The notes beneath the pieces are model-generated. The model ran no database searches and had not been told where the DNA came from. It saw only the letters and a program-made list of their open reading frames with translations. 64,000 nt of DNA. Origin: an uncultured Lachnospiraceae bacterium (lineage in GTDB: Bacteria > Bacillota > Clostridia > Lachnospirales > Lachnospiraceae). How positions within the stretch are numbered: position 1 is the stretch's first letter; every line of letters begins with the position of its first letter. Below are positions 1 to 8,367 of this stretch, piece after piece. The DNA lies in the NCBI GenBank assembly GCA_959022495.1, contig CAUEYX010000009.1:1-64000 (forward strand). Direction: 5' to 3'. The position numbers were made by a program, and so were the translations under genes.

Positions 1-11
1 TCCCGTGAAAT

Positions 12-32
12 GCCCGTATTTCCGGGCTTTTT
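12..32 (+). terminator. Intrinsic terminator of a gene left of the window
   Basis: GCCCG and CGGGC form a short stem around a 6-nt loop, followed directly by five T residues. It lies before the first promoter, so it probably ends a gene outside the window. Confidence 0.6.
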
Positions 33-52
33 GGAGATAATCAGAGTTGTTA

Positions 53-81
53 TTGCAATAATATTACAAATTTGTTACAAT
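53..81 (+). promoter_or_regulatory. Promoter of the first ABC exporter operon
   Basis: TTGCAA (53-58) and TACAAT (76-81) are separated by 17 bp, about 30 bp before the ATPase start codon. The surrounding sequence is AT-rich, as expected for a sigma-A type promoter. Confidence 0.6.
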
Positions 82-113
82 ATGTTATATCTTTACACGA
101 GAGGAGACAAACT

Positions 114-1019
114 ATGATCCAGATCCAGAATATGACAAAGCGGTTTGGCGATATTTGCGCGGTTCATGATATTTCACTTGACATCCCGGAGGGAATGATC
201 TTTGGACTGCTGGGCACGAACGGCGCGGGGAAGACCACGCTCCTGCGTCTGCTTGCCGGTATTCTGGAGGCAGACTCGGGGAGTGTGCTTGTTGACAGAA
301 ATCCGCTGGAGACTATGAAGGAGAAGGTTTTCTATCTTCCGGACAATCCGTACTATTTCCCGAATGCTTCCATGGAGCGGATGGCAGAATTCTATGGAAG
401 GCAGTATCCGGAAATGGACCGTGAGGGGGTTCGGTTTATGGCGGAATCACTCAATCTGGAGATGAACCGCCCGCTGCGCACGTTTTCCAAGGGGATGAAG
501 CGGCAGGCCTTCCTGATTCTCGCCCTGTGCGCGGGCACCAAGTACCTTCTCTGTGACGAAGTGTTTGACGGACTCGACCCCATTGTCACAGAGGTGATGA
601 AGAATCTGTTCCGGCGGGAGATGAAGGAGCGGAAGTTTACGGTAGTTGTGGCCTCACACAGACTGAACGAGCTGGAAGATATCTGCGGAAACCTGGCAAT
701 CCTGCATAAAGGAGGACTGGTAACCGCGGACGGCATGCGCGGCAGAGGAGAGCAGGTCAGAAAATACCAGTGTGTGTTCCGGGAAGGGACGGATGCCGCA
801 CAGCTTGAGCAGGAACTCAGAAAGACTCTGGATATTGTGCGTTTCCATGCGGACGGGTGCTTTGTGACCCTGGTGGTGCGGGGCAGTGCCGGGCGCGCGG
901 AGGAGGAATTAAAAGCGAGATCAGCAGAATTACTGAAAGAGGCGCCTATGAGCCTGGAGGAGATTTTTATCGCAGAAATGGAGGGAAAAGATTATGACAT
1001 CCGCAAAGTGCTTCATTAA
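114..1019 (+). CDS. ABC transporter ATP-binding protein (ABC-2 type)
   Basis: ATPase subunit of an exporter, 301 aa. Walker A GTNGAGKTT is at residues 34-42, an atypical signature FSKGMKRQ follows, and the Walker B region reads LLCDEVFDGLD, with a conserved His in ASHR. The ATG at 114 was chosen over upstream in-frame starts because GAGGAG lies 7 nt before it and the upstream starts fall inside the promoter. The reading frame overlaps the downstream permease by 26 bp, so the two are translated together and should form one complex. The substrate is unknown. The C-terminal ~90 residues are a variable domain typical of YtrB/CcmA-like ATPases. Confidence 0.9.
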   Translation: MIQIQNMTKRFGDICAVHDISLDIPEGMIFGLLGTNGAGKTTLLRLLAGILEADSGSVLVDRNPLETMKEKVFYLPDNPYYFPNASMERMAEFYGRQYPEMDREGVRFMAESLNLEMNRPLRTFSKGMKRQAFLILALCAGTKYLLCDEVFDGLDPIVTEVMKNLFRREMKERKFTVVVASHRLNELEDICGNLAILHKGGLVTADGMRGRGEQVRKYQCVFREGTDAAQLEQELRKTLDIVRFHADGCFVTLVVRGSAGRAEEELKARSAELLKEAPMSLEEIFIAEMEGKDYDIRKVLH

Positions 1020-3000
1020 CTGGATGAAGGAGGCAGGCCGGGGGCACCTCACCGCCTTCCTGGGATGGGGCGTTATGCTTGTATACGGCATCCTCACCAT
1101 TACCCGGCTGAGTTTTGATACGGACTATACATATTTTGGGATCGGGAACATACAGACAGCGCCTCTTGGCGCGGGGCTCGGGCTTGTGACGGCATTTCTG
1201 GAGTTTTTCTATCTGTTCCAGCAGAAAAAACAGGATTTTTATTACAGTCTGCCGGTAAAAAAGAGCATTGTATTCTGGAGCCGTTATGTTCACGGCGCGG
1301 TCCACGTCCTGCTGCCGATAGCCCTGACAATGGGTGCCTGCGGGATCTGGCAGGCGGCGATTGACGCGGAGTTCGCTCCTTTCGCAGTAAGCTATACAGG
1401 AAAAAGCTTTCTGGCGATTGCCGGGACCTTTCTGATTTTTTATCATATTGGGATGCTCTGTGCCAGTGTGTGCGGGAACCCGGTATCTGCCGCCGCGCTG
1501 TGTGGAGTTGTCAGCTGCTATTTCCAGATCCTGTTTGGCAGCGCATTTGTTACATTTGCATCGGAGTTTTTCTATACCTATTATCGGATGCCTCTCCTCG
1601 AAAAACTGGTTCAAGTACTGGCGCCCCTGCGGCTGGCTGAGGAACTTACGGGGAGAGCGGTCTATGAGAAACCGCTTGTGCTCCGGTACTCTCCTTCAGG
1701 GGGAGAGATCGCGGCGGCACTGATCTGGATTGCAGTACTTTTTCTCTTGTCCGCGGCGGCAGCAAAGAGAAGGAAAACCGAGCGCACGGGCAGGATTTTT
1801 GTCCTGACAGGGGCAGAGCGCGCGGCAGAGTGTGCCTTGTCATTTCTGGCAGGAGTGTGGGCGGCAGGCTTTGTGGTGAGTCTGACAGGAATGGCGTCTG
1901 AAAGCAGACTGGCAGCCGGGGCCCTTGCATGTCTGATCGGTGCCGGGGCAGCCGGGGCAGCGCATACTCTTTTGGAATATGTGATGAAAGACCAGGAGAC
2001 GCGGCTGCTGCGGAGAAAATACCAGCTTGCCGCAGCGTGCGCGGTGTCCGCGGCAGCGGGACTGGCATTTTCAGCCGGAGCGTCTTCCTATGACACTTAT
2101 TTCCCGGAGGAAGTTTCTGCTGTGGGGATCAGTATCGATGGATTGGGAATGGAATATGGAGTCTATACCCAGGCGGCAGGGAAAGAAGAGAACTATGAGA
2201 CCGATGATCAGCTGGCAGAATACACGCTGGACGAGGACGGGAAACCTGCGGCTATGGGATGGCTTAAAGACATTGCCGGGCGGGGCGTGGCCGCGGATCA
2301 GGAGGCTCCCGAAGGTGTCTATACGTGGGCAGCTGTGTGTTATCATCTGGAAGACGGGGCAGAACATTACCGGGCCTATCCGCTTGACCGGGAGGATGTA
2401 GACTCGTTCGCAGCCGTGTATGAGACAGCTGAGTACAAACAGACCGCCTATCCGGGCGTGAGCCTGACAGAAGTGGGGGAGGACCGGTTTACCTGGGATG
2501 ACGGTGTGACCGGCGCTGCCATGAAGCTGACAGCGGAGGAGAAGGAACATTTGATCCAGGCATACCGGGAGGATGTACAGGACATGGAAATGGCCGAATT
2601 GACAACGGCACTTCCCGCAGGATTTGTGGAAGTTAAGTCTGCCGCCGGCGGGAGAACCACAGATCTTGCGGTCTATTCATTTTTCGAGAAGACCTGCGCC
2701 ATCCTGCGGGAAAATGGCGTGGATACTGGAAAGACGATCCGGGATTATCAGATTGAGTCTGTGGAAGTGCGGGAGGTGCTGTTTCCTTCCCGGCGCGGGA
2801 TGTCCGGGGGAGTGAGCATGTCCTTCTACGAGGAACCGGAGGAAGTGGCAGAGTGGAGAGAGAAACTGGTTCCGGACAGGCTGGATATCCAGCCCATCCT
2901 CTATCCCCTGGATCATTCAAAGGAGACCAAGGCAGTCATCGAGGACACAGAGACCAATTCCCTGATTCAGGTGGACTGCGCGGTGATGCCGGGGAAATAA
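994..3000 (+). CDS. ABC-2 type permease with large extracytoplasmic C-terminal region
   Basis: Membrane partner of the preceding ATPase, 668 aa. The N-terminal ~370 residues contain six to eight hydrophobic segments in an ABC-2 arrangement. The remaining ~300 residues are polar and begin right after a last hydrophobic stretch, so they probably sit outside the membrane. This layout matches clostridial permeases annotated with a C-terminal DUF6449-like domain; that family name is from memory and unchecked. The start overlaps the ATPase gene and has GGAGGG upstream. The substrate cannot be told from sequence; a peptide or antimicrobial exporter is an inference. Confidence 0.8.
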   Translation: MTSAKCFINWMKEAGRGHLTAFLGWGVMLVYGILTITRLSFDTDYTYFGIGNIQTAPLGAGLGLVTAFLEFFYLFQQKKQDFYYSLPVKKSIVFWSRYVHGAVHVLLPIALTMGACGIWQAAIDAEFAPFAVSYTGKSFLAIAGTFLIFYHIGMLCASVCGNPVSAAALCGVVSCYFQILFGSAFVTFASEFFYTYYRMPLLEKLVQVLAPLRLAEELTGRAVYEKPLVLRYSPSGGEIAAALIWIAVLFLLSAAAAKRRKTERTGRIFVLTGAERAAECALSFLAGVWAAGFVVSLTGMASESRLAAGALACLIGAGAAGAAHTLLEYVMKDQETRLLRRKYQLAAACAVSAAAGLAFSAGASSYDTYFPEEVSAVGISIDGLGMEYGVYTQAAGKEENYETDDQLAEYTLDEDGKPAAMGWLKDIAGRGVAADQEAPEGVYTWAAVCYHLEDGAEHYRAYPLDREDVDSFAAVYETAEYKQTAYPGVSLTEVGEDRFTWDDGVTGAAMKLTAEEKEHLIQAYREDVQDMEMAELTTALPAGFVEVKSAAGGRTTDLAVYSFFEKTCAILRENGVDTGKTIRDYQIESVEVREVLFPSRRGMSGGVSMSFYEEPEEVAEWREKLVPDRLDIQPILYPLDHSKETKAVIEDTETNSLIQVDCAVMPGK

Positions 3001-3159
3001 ACCATCATTGGAATTATTTGAACCGGGCGACAGAATTCTTCTTTTTTCTTTTACACACGGTGATATACTGTGGCAGATTACAGTGGTATGCAGTGGCAGT
3101 CTGTCATGGAAATGTTGGCTTATTCAGACAGATGCCGTGTGAAAAGAAGGAGGAAGGAT

Positions 3160-3834
3160 ATGACAAAGAGAAAGATTATTCTCATAGCGGCAGTGATGGC
3201 TGTCCTTGTGGCGGGGGCCGCGGCGGGATCTTACCTGTATATGAACCGGTTTGACGCAGGGGAATATGTGCAGGCCGTGCTGGATGTGTCCTATAAGAAC
3301 AAGACAGATAAGTATGTGGAGATCACCGGCATCCAGGAGGAGGAAGCGGCGAGGATCTTTGAGGACAATCTGGACGCGACGATGGAAGGATTTGAGACAT
3401 CCGATATGCCGGAAGAACTTCTTCCCAAGTACAGGGATTTGTTTGGCAGTCTTGCGAAAAAAGTGAATTATACAGTGGGACAGCCAAAGAGGGGAGAAGA
3501 TGGGGTTTATGAAGTGAGGGTGAAAGTAAAGCCGGTAACCTTATTCCCGGATACATACGGGACGTTTCAAGAGAAGGCACAGGAGTATGCGGACCAGGTG
3601 ACGGACAGCGTAATGAATGGCGCACAGATGCCCACAGAGGAAGAGATGCAGAATCAGATTTATCAGATCTACTATGATGTTCTGCAGGACAAGGTAGATT
3701 CAGGAATGCTCTATGGAGAAGCGCAGGATGTGACGCTGCGGGTGAAGAAAGAGAGCGGGGCCGGATTTGAGATCATACAGGAGGATATGGACAGGCTGGA
3801 CTCGCTGCTGATAGAGGATGTGAGAGAAGAATAG
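3160..3834 (+). CDS. Membrane-anchored extracytoplasmic protein, unknown function
   Basis: 224 aa. It starts with lysine-rich MTKRK, then one hydrophobic helix (about residues 5-24) ending in a small-residue stretch, followed by an acidic soluble domain. It has no lipobox cysteine, so it is probably a signal anchor or a cleaved secreted protein. The ATG at 3160 is preceded by AAGGAGGAAGG; an earlier in-frame start at 3070 lacks such a site. It resembles the small DUF5105-like proteins of Firmicutes only in general layout. It stands 159 bp after the ABC permease and may be in the same transcript. Confidence 0.6.
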   Translation: MTKRKIILIAAVMAVLVAGAAAGSYLYMNRFDAGEYVQAVLDVSYKNKTDKYVEITGIQEEEAARIFEDNLDATMEGFETSDMPEELLPKYRDLFGSLAKKVNYTVGQPKRGEDGVYEVRVKVKPVTLFPDTYGTFQEKAQEYADQVTDSVMNGAQMPTEEEMQNQIYQIYYDVLQDKVDSGMLYGEAQDVTLRVKKESGAGFEIIQEDMDRLDSLLIEDVREE

Positions 3835-3858
3835 GCAGAAAATGAAATCTGCCTATAA
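3831..3858. terminator. Bidirectional hairpin shared by two convergent stop codons
   Basis: ATAGGCAGA and TCTGCCTAT make a 9-bp perfect stem around an AAATGAAA loop. The hairpin overlaps the stop codon of the (+) gene ending at 3834 and that of the (-) lepB gene ending at 3853. A-rich and T-rich flanks suit termination in both directions. Confidence 0.65.
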
Positions 3859-4416
3859 AAATTTCATCTTATTCAGCGGCCAGTAGCGGAACACTGCCTT
3901 CCCCAGAATTTCATCTTCTGTGACAAACGTGTTCTGCCAGTAGCGGGAATCCCTGGAGTTATTGCGGTTATCGCCCATGACAAAATAGCAGCCATCCGGG
4001 ATTGTGTAGGGACCGAAGCTGCCTTCCATAGGTTCTTTTGTGGCAACGTCGTCAAGGGGTTCGTCCGATCCGTTGATATAGATGCCGCCGTCATGGATCT
4101 CCACAGTCTCTCCGGGCAGCCCGATGATCCGCTTGATAAAGAGCTGGCTTTCGTCATCCGGATATTTGAAAATGATAATGTCGAAACGCTTAGGATCTCC
4201 AAATAGATAGGAAAGGCGGCTGCCAAATACACGGTCGCCGGTCATGATTGTGTTTTCCATTGAGCCGGAGGGAATCTGGGCATTTACGATAACAAAAGAA
4301 TCCACCAGGAACGCGAGGACAACGGCTATGATGAGCACCATTGCCCACTGGAACAGTTCTCTGCCAAGAGAAGTCTTTTCATCTGTATCAGACTGTATGT
4401 GTTGTTTATCTGCCAT
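3853..4416 (-). CDS. lepB: Signal peptidase I
   Basis: Type I leader peptidase, 187 aa, a membrane serine protease that cleaves signal peptides of exported proteins. One N-terminal transmembrane helix (about residues 24-42) is followed by IPSGSMENT with the catalytic Ser52 and FIKRIIGLPGE with the general base Lys95, then GDNRNNSRDSR (box E). Length fits the short Gram-positive SipS/LepB type. The ATG at 4416 has GAGGAAAC-type spacing upstream. It follows the histidine kinase gene on the same strand but is separated from it by a hairpin, so it probably has its own promoter. Confidence 0.95.
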   Translation of the reverse strand: MADKQHIQSDTDEKTSLGRELFQWAMVLIIAVVLAFLVDSFVIVNAQIPSGSMENTIMTGDRVFGSRLSYLFGDPKRFDIIIFKYPDDESQLFIKRIIGLPGETVEIHDGGIYINGSDEPLDDVATKEPMEGSFGPYTIPDGCYFVMGDNRNNSRDSRYWQNTFVTEDEILGKAVFRYWPLNKMKFL

Positions 4417-4449
4417 AGAGGAAACATCCTTTCATAATCCATAGAAATA

Positions 4450-4490
4450 CAGGGTCAGCAGACAGTGAATTCTGTACGCTGACCCTGCTA
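4450..4490 (-). terminator. Terminator of the response regulator/ABC/kinase operon
   Basis: CAGGGTCAGC and GCTGACCCTG form a perfect 10-bp stem whose loop can itself pair (ACAG/CTGT). It lies just after the kinase stop on the minus strand and is followed there by TATTTCTATG, a moderate U tract. Confidence 0.65.
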
Positions 4491-5393
4491 TTATAGCAGA
4501 TTTTCTGAGAAATGTACATGCACATGTATCATCCCCTCTTTATATTCCGCGGTGATTGTACCACCCATCTGCTCAGTCAGCGCCCGGGCAATGGACAGCC
4601 CCAGCCCTGTCGAAGAAGAGGAGGCGGTCTCTACAGTGTAGAAACGGTCGAAGAGCCGTCCTACCTGTATTTCATCTAGATTTTCCGCATGATTGGAAAA
4701 GGAGACCGTACCGTCATCTGACAGAGATGCCTCAAGATCCCCGTCGCTGTATTTGACCGCGTTGCCGATAATATTCCCGAAGATGCGGGACAGGGCATTG
4801 CGGTTGAGCATCCGATTTACCTTCGTGTCAGGCATGGAGATGACTGGCGTGATATGCTTCTGTTTAAGCGCGGTATAAAAAGCCGAAATACTTTCTTCCA
4901 ACACTCTGTTTAAGACAACCGGTTCGCTGGGAGTGCCATTCGAAACGGAGGTGAACACAGAATAGCGAAACAGCTCTTCAGTCAGCTGTTTCATGATTTC
5001 CGCGCGACCTCGGATGATCTTCAGGTAGCGCTTCGCTGTTTCGGTCTGCTCTTCCTTGTCCAGCATGTCCAGATAACCACAGATGGCGGTCAGGGGAGTC
5101 CGCAGGTCATGGGAGATGTTGGTTACCGCGTTTTTCAGGTCGGTGTCGCCCTGCTGATAACGGTGCCGGTCACACTGAAGCTTCTTAAGCTCTGCGTTGA
5201 TATGACTGGCCAGTTTCCGCAAATGTGGATCACGGCTGGATATGTCGATCAGAGTATTTGTGTCAGACGATGTCCTGTCGGAAAAAGCGTCAGAGATTTC
5301 ATCTGCTGATTTCCTCAGCAGATGAATCCGAATTACAAGGATTGCAATGACTGTGATCAGCACACTGATCAGACAACAGAACCAGAATACCAT
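4491..5393 (-). CDS. Sensor histidine kinase
   Basis: 300 aa. One clear N-terminal hydrophobic helix (about residues 4-23), no sizeable sensor domain, then a DHp domain with NISHDLRTPL (His95), an N-box IIGNAVKYS, DRFY (F-box) and a G-box STGLGLSIA. The absence of an external sensor is typical of intramembrane-sensing kinases that watch a dedicated ABC transporter for antimicrobial peptides. The genes upstream on the same strand are the ABC permease, ABC ATPase and response regulator, so the kinase is the last gene of a four-gene module. The sensing role is inferred from context. Confidence 0.9.
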   Translation of the reverse strand: MVFWFCCLISVLITVIAILVIRIHLLRKSADEISDAFSDRTSSDTNTLIDISSRDPHLRKLASHINAELKKLQCDRHRYQQGDTDLKNAVTNISHDLRTPLTAICGYLDMLDKEEQTETAKRYLKIIRGRAEIMKQLTEELFRYSVFTSVSNGTPSEPVVLNRVLEESISAFYTALKQKHITPVISMPDTKVNRMLNRNALSRIFGNIIGNAVKYSDGDLEASLSDDGTVSFSNHAENLDEIQVGRLFDRFYTVETASSSSTGLGLSIARALTEQMGGTITAEYKEGMIHVHVHFSENLL

Positions 5394-5446
5394 GGTGTGG
5401 ACGACCTCTTTTCTAATAATTTATGGTGTGGATGGCGTATCGGATC

Positions 5447-6283
5447 TCACTTAATATCCTTCTTTCGGAACATGAATATCCCGATCCCCGCCGCCGCAGC
5501 CGTAATTCCCGCAGAATAGGCGGGCAGGAACGGAGTGGCAGCTGTGCCGTCCTGCCGGGTGAGGATGACAGACTGTCCGGTAGGCAGAAATTCATCTAAA
5601 AATTCGTAGATTTTGCGCTGCGGGCCCCTTACATAACCGGGGTTTGGAGTTTCTTCGGCAGTGGTGATTGTCCCATCGTCAGCCAGGGCAGTGATTTCGG
5701 TGTAGGTCTCAGGTTCATGGAGCTTGGCCGATATATAGACGGAAACTACAAAGAGCAGACATACTCCCAGGATCGTGATTACCGCGGTCAGCGCTTTATT
5801 CTGGCAGGTCATGGCCACAAGTGTACACAGGGAGGTAAAGGCCAGAGTCATAACAAAACTATACAGCACCATGCATAAAAGGGAAGGAAAGTCCGCGCTG
5901 TCCAGCCCGCACAGGGGGATGCCCACAAGGATGGCGGGAATGAGATATGCCAGACAGATCAGCAGATCCGCGGCACAGCTGGTGATCAGGCTGGAAAGGT
6001 AGATCGCTGCCCGTGAGTGTCCAATGATCAGCTTATTCCGTATGGTCCCGTCACTGTACTCCGTTCCCACAAATAAGCTGACGAAAGCGGCTGAGAGAAA
6101 ACCGATTACCATAGAGTAAGTAAGGAGCATGGAGTTAAGCCCCGGTGTTTCACCATATGGCCGCATTGCGATATACTCCATTGCCTTCATAAAAATACCG
6201 AATATTACCATTCCGCCGATACACAGCCAGAAAAATTTATTCTTTCTCAGTTTCGCAAAATCAGCACATAAGAGTCGATTCAT
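5447..6283 (-). CDS. ABC-2 type permease
   Basis: 278 aa with about six hydrophobic segments. A polar loop between the fifth and sixth helices (about residues 185-250) is probably outside. It ends in FRKKDIK after the last helix, the usual end of lantibiotic-immunity type permeases. The start codon region overlaps the 3' end of the ATPase gene by 23 bp, so translation is coupled. Partner: ATPase at 6261-7193. Probable role is export of, or protection from, a peptide or bacitracin-like compound; inferred from the adjacent two-component genes. Confidence 0.85.
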   Translation of the reverse strand: MNRLLCADFAKLRKNKFFWLCIGGMVIFGIFMKAMEYIAMRPYGETPGLNSMLLTYSMVIGFLSAAFVSLFVGTEYSDGTIRNKLIIGHSRAAIYLSSLITSCAADLLICLAYLIPAILVGIPLCGLDSADFPSLLCMVLYSFVMTLAFTSLCTLVAMTCQNKALTAVITILGVCLLFVVSVYISAKLHEPETYTEITALADDGTITTAEETPNPGYVRGPQRKIYEFLDEFLPTGQSVILTRQDGTAATPFLPAYSAGITAAAAGIGIFMFRKKDIK

Positions 6284-7193
6284 TTTTGTTTCCTCCTCCC
6301 AGCAGATTTACATAAAAGCTTTCCAGACTTTCCTCGCGCTCCGTCAGGGAAATGATGTCGCATCCCTGTTCAGCCAGGGCGAGCGTCAGCTTGGAAATAT
6401 TGAGCTTGGCAAAAATATCTGCCATTGTGTCAGAAAAGATGTGATAGGAAGCGCCCATTTCATCCAGGACACGGGTTAAGGCATGGATATCAGATACCTG
6501 CACGCGGATACATTTGCGGCAGGCCGCTGCCAGTTCCTTTTCGCTTATTTCTTTTACCATGTGTCCGCTGTCAATAAAACCATAATGGGTGGCAAGGCGG
6601 GAAAGCTCATCTAGAATGTGGCTGGAGATCAGAAACGTTATCTGATGCTCCCGGTTCAGTTTTAAAATCAATTCACGCATCTCGATAATCCCCTGAGGAT
6701 CAAGGCCATTCACCGGTTCATCGAGAATGAGAAAATCTGGGCTGCCTGCCAGGGCAATTGCGATGCCGAGTCTTTGTTTCATGCCCAGAGAAAAATTCTT
6801 TGCTTTCTTAATCCCTGTGTTTTCAAGCCCTACAAGGCGCAGAAGCTCCGGGATGTCGTCAAAAGAGGGCAGCCCGATCACGCGGTACTGTTCCTTTAAA
6901 TTATCCTCTGCGCTCATATCCAGATAGATGGACGGCGTCTCTACCACAGCGCCCATCCTCCGGCGGCATTTCGCGATACGGGGATCTGTGTTTTTCATCC
7001 CGAATAGTGTATAGCTGCCCGCTGATGGCTCTTGAAGCCCGCAGGCAAGACGGATGAACGTGGTCTTTCCGGCTCCGTTCTTCCCTACGAATCCATAGAT
7101 GGCCCCCTTTGGCACATGGATGGAAAAACGATCCAGGGCTTTGAAATGCTTGTACTGTTTGCACAGCGATTCTGCTGTAAGAATATACTCCAT
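6261..7193 (-). CDS. ABC transporter ATP-binding protein
   Basis: 310 aa. Walker A GKNGAGKTT (about residues 37-45), signature FSLGMKQRL, Walker B FLILDEPVNGLDP and switch His in ISSH are all intact. The C-terminal ~90 residues are a regulatory extension. The family is the lantibiotic-immunity/bacitracin-resistance (LanF/BcrA-like) group by layout. It has its own promoter with three 12-bp repeats just upstream, while also lying 88 bp after the response regulator gene. Confidence 0.9.
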   Translation of the reverse strand: MEYILTAESLCKQYKHFKALDRFSIHVPKGAIYGFVGKNGAGKTTFIRLACGLQEPSAGSYTLFGMKNTDPRIAKCRRRMGAVVETPSIYLDMSAEDNLKEQYRVIGLPSFDDIPELLRLVGLENTGIKKAKNFSLGMKQRLGIAIALAGSPDFLILDEPVNGLDPQGIIEMRELILKLNREHQITFLISSHILDELSRLATHYGFIDSGHMVKEISEKELAAACRKCIRVQVSDIHALTRVLDEMGASYHIFSDTMADIFAKLNISKLTLALAEQGCDIISLTEREESLESFYVNLLGGGNKNESTLMC

Positions 7194-7229
7194 ATTGAAA
7201 AACCTCCTGTCATGATGTCTGTATGACGG

Positions 7230-7280
7230 ATTATATCCGGCAGAGGTTAAGAAAGCGGTAAAGAAAAGGGTAAAGAAATC
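7230..7280 (-). promoter_or_regulatory. ABC promoter with three tandem 12-bp regulator-binding repeats
   Basis: Read on the plus strand, 7245-7256 GGTTAAGAAAGC, 7257-7268 GGTAAAGAAAAG and 7269-7280 GGTAAAGAAATC are exactly adjacent 12-bp units. On the minus strand they sit immediately upstream of a TATAAT (7235-7230) that has no good -35 box. OmpR-family regulators bind direct repeats of this kind in place of a -35 element, so this is probably where the adjacent response regulator activates the ABC genes. Confidence 0.65.
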
Positions 7281-7281
7281 G

Positions 7282-7977
7282 TTAAGATCTTTCTTCGTTC
7301 AATTTAAATCCGATCCCCCAGACTGCTTCAATATAATCATTGCCGTCAATGCTTTTCAGCTTTTTCCTCAGGTTGCTGACGTGTACTTTCAGTGAGCTTT
7401 CCGTGCAGTCAGGCGTATCTTCGCTGATCCGATCCAGCATCAGTGATTTGGTGATTACCTGGGAAGGATTCTGCATAAGCAGTTTCAGAATGGCGTATTC
7501 GGTCTGGGTAAGACGTACGGGATGATCTTTCACCGTGACAGAATGAGACTCCGTGTGAAGCCGGACATTTCCAAAAGACAGGACACAGGCGGAGCGGGAT
7601 GCCAGGGAACCTGAACCGGCAGAGGTCTGTGCGAGCCGCAGCTGCACGGCAATCCGCGCGAGGAGTTCTGCCATATCGAATGGTTTTGTAATATAGTCAC
7701 AGGCCCCGCCCAGGAGAAGTGCGACTTTATCGGATATCTCTGCCTTTGCGCTCACTACAATTACCGGAATGCCATCAATGAGCGGGAGCAGCTGTTCTCC
7801 GCTCAGTCCGGGGAGCATCAGATCCAGAAGGACCAGGCTGGGGCGGGAGGAAGAGAGGTACATCAGGGCTTCCGTACCAGAATAAGCGCGTGCTGTGCGG
7901 TAACCCTCTTTCCGTAACAGTTCCTCCAGCATATCCCCGATATATACATCATCATCAACAATCAGGATCGTATTCAT
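7282..7977 (-). CDS. OmpR/PhoB-family response regulator
   Basis: 231 aa. The receiver domain has the acidic cluster DDD near residues 8-10, the phosphoacceptor Asp52 in LLDLMLPG, and Lys98 in ITKPFD. The C-terminal winged helix (about 135-228) carries the typical VHVSNLRKKL recognition segment. GGAGGC lies 9 nt before the ATG, and a TTGAAT/TACAAT promoter is further upstream. Its likely partner is the kinase at 4491-5393, and its likely target is the repeat-bearing promoter just downstream. Confidence 0.93.
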   Translation of the reverse strand: MNTILIVDDDVYIGDMLEELLRKEGYRTARAYSGTEALMYLSSSRPSLVLLDLMLPGLSGEQLLPLIDGIPVIVVSAKAEISDKVALLLGGACDYITKPFDMAELLARIAVQLRLAQTSAGSGSLASRSACVLSFGNVRLHTESHSVTVKDHPVRLTQTEYAILKLLMQNPSQVITKSLMLDRISEDTPDCTESSLKVHVSNLRKKLKSIDGNDYIEAVWGIGFKLNEERS

Positions 7978-8034
7978 ACTGTGTGCCTCCGTTTCTATTA
8001 TTAAGCCTGCGGTCAGCCGGCAGGCGCCACACTT

Positions 8035-8063
8035 ATTGTAGTAAGAAGCGGGATGAAATTCAA
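8035..8063 (-). promoter_or_regulatory. Promoter of the response regulator gene
   Basis: On the minus strand TTGAAT (8063-8058) and TACAAT (8040-8035) are 17 bp apart, 58 bp before the response regulator start. Confidence 0.6.
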
Positions 8064-8152
8064 GGAGAAGTATTTATGAACCATGATGAGGACACAGAAT
8101 TTTCAACTTTGTAACGAAAAGATAAACTATTCTAAAATAAGTGATAAAATCA

Positions 8153-8181
8153 CTGACAAGCCGGGGTACTTCTGGTAAAAT
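8153..8181 (+). promoter_or_regulatory. Promoter of the micro-ORF/nuclease operon
   Basis: CTGACA (8153-8158) and TAAAAT (8176-8181) with a 17-bp spacer lie 40 bp before the micro-ORF start. Confidence 0.5.
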
Positions 8182-8220
8182 CCACACTGTAACATGAAGA
8201 GTAGATTTAGGAGGAAAACT

Positions 8221-8367
8221 ATGACAATGGAAGTTTATAATAGAATCATCAACAGCAGGGCCGGTAAAAAATTAAAGGAAGTCCTAAATGGCCTGTTTCC
8301 CGGGCTGATTCCGGAACCGGTACCGGTAAGAGTGCCTGTAAGGCGGCCGGAGAAAAGAGAAAGATAA
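8221..8367 (+). CDS. 48-aa basic micro-protein, unknown function
   Basis: A short reading frame with a near-perfect ribosome binding site (TAGGAGG, 6 nt before ATG). Its stop overlaps the next start (TAATG at 8365-8369), so translation is coupled to the nuclease gene. The product starts MTMEVYNRII, has a basic middle (RAGKKLKEV), then a short apolar stretch rich in Pro and Val (EPVPVRVPV) and ends RRPEKRER. There is no signal peptide. It is not a family I recognise. It could be a leader peptide setting translation of the nuclease, or a small partner such as an inhibitor held inside the cell; both are inference. Confidence 0.6.
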   Translation: MTMEVYNRIINSRAGKKLKEVLNGLFPGLIPEPVPVRVPVRRPEKRER

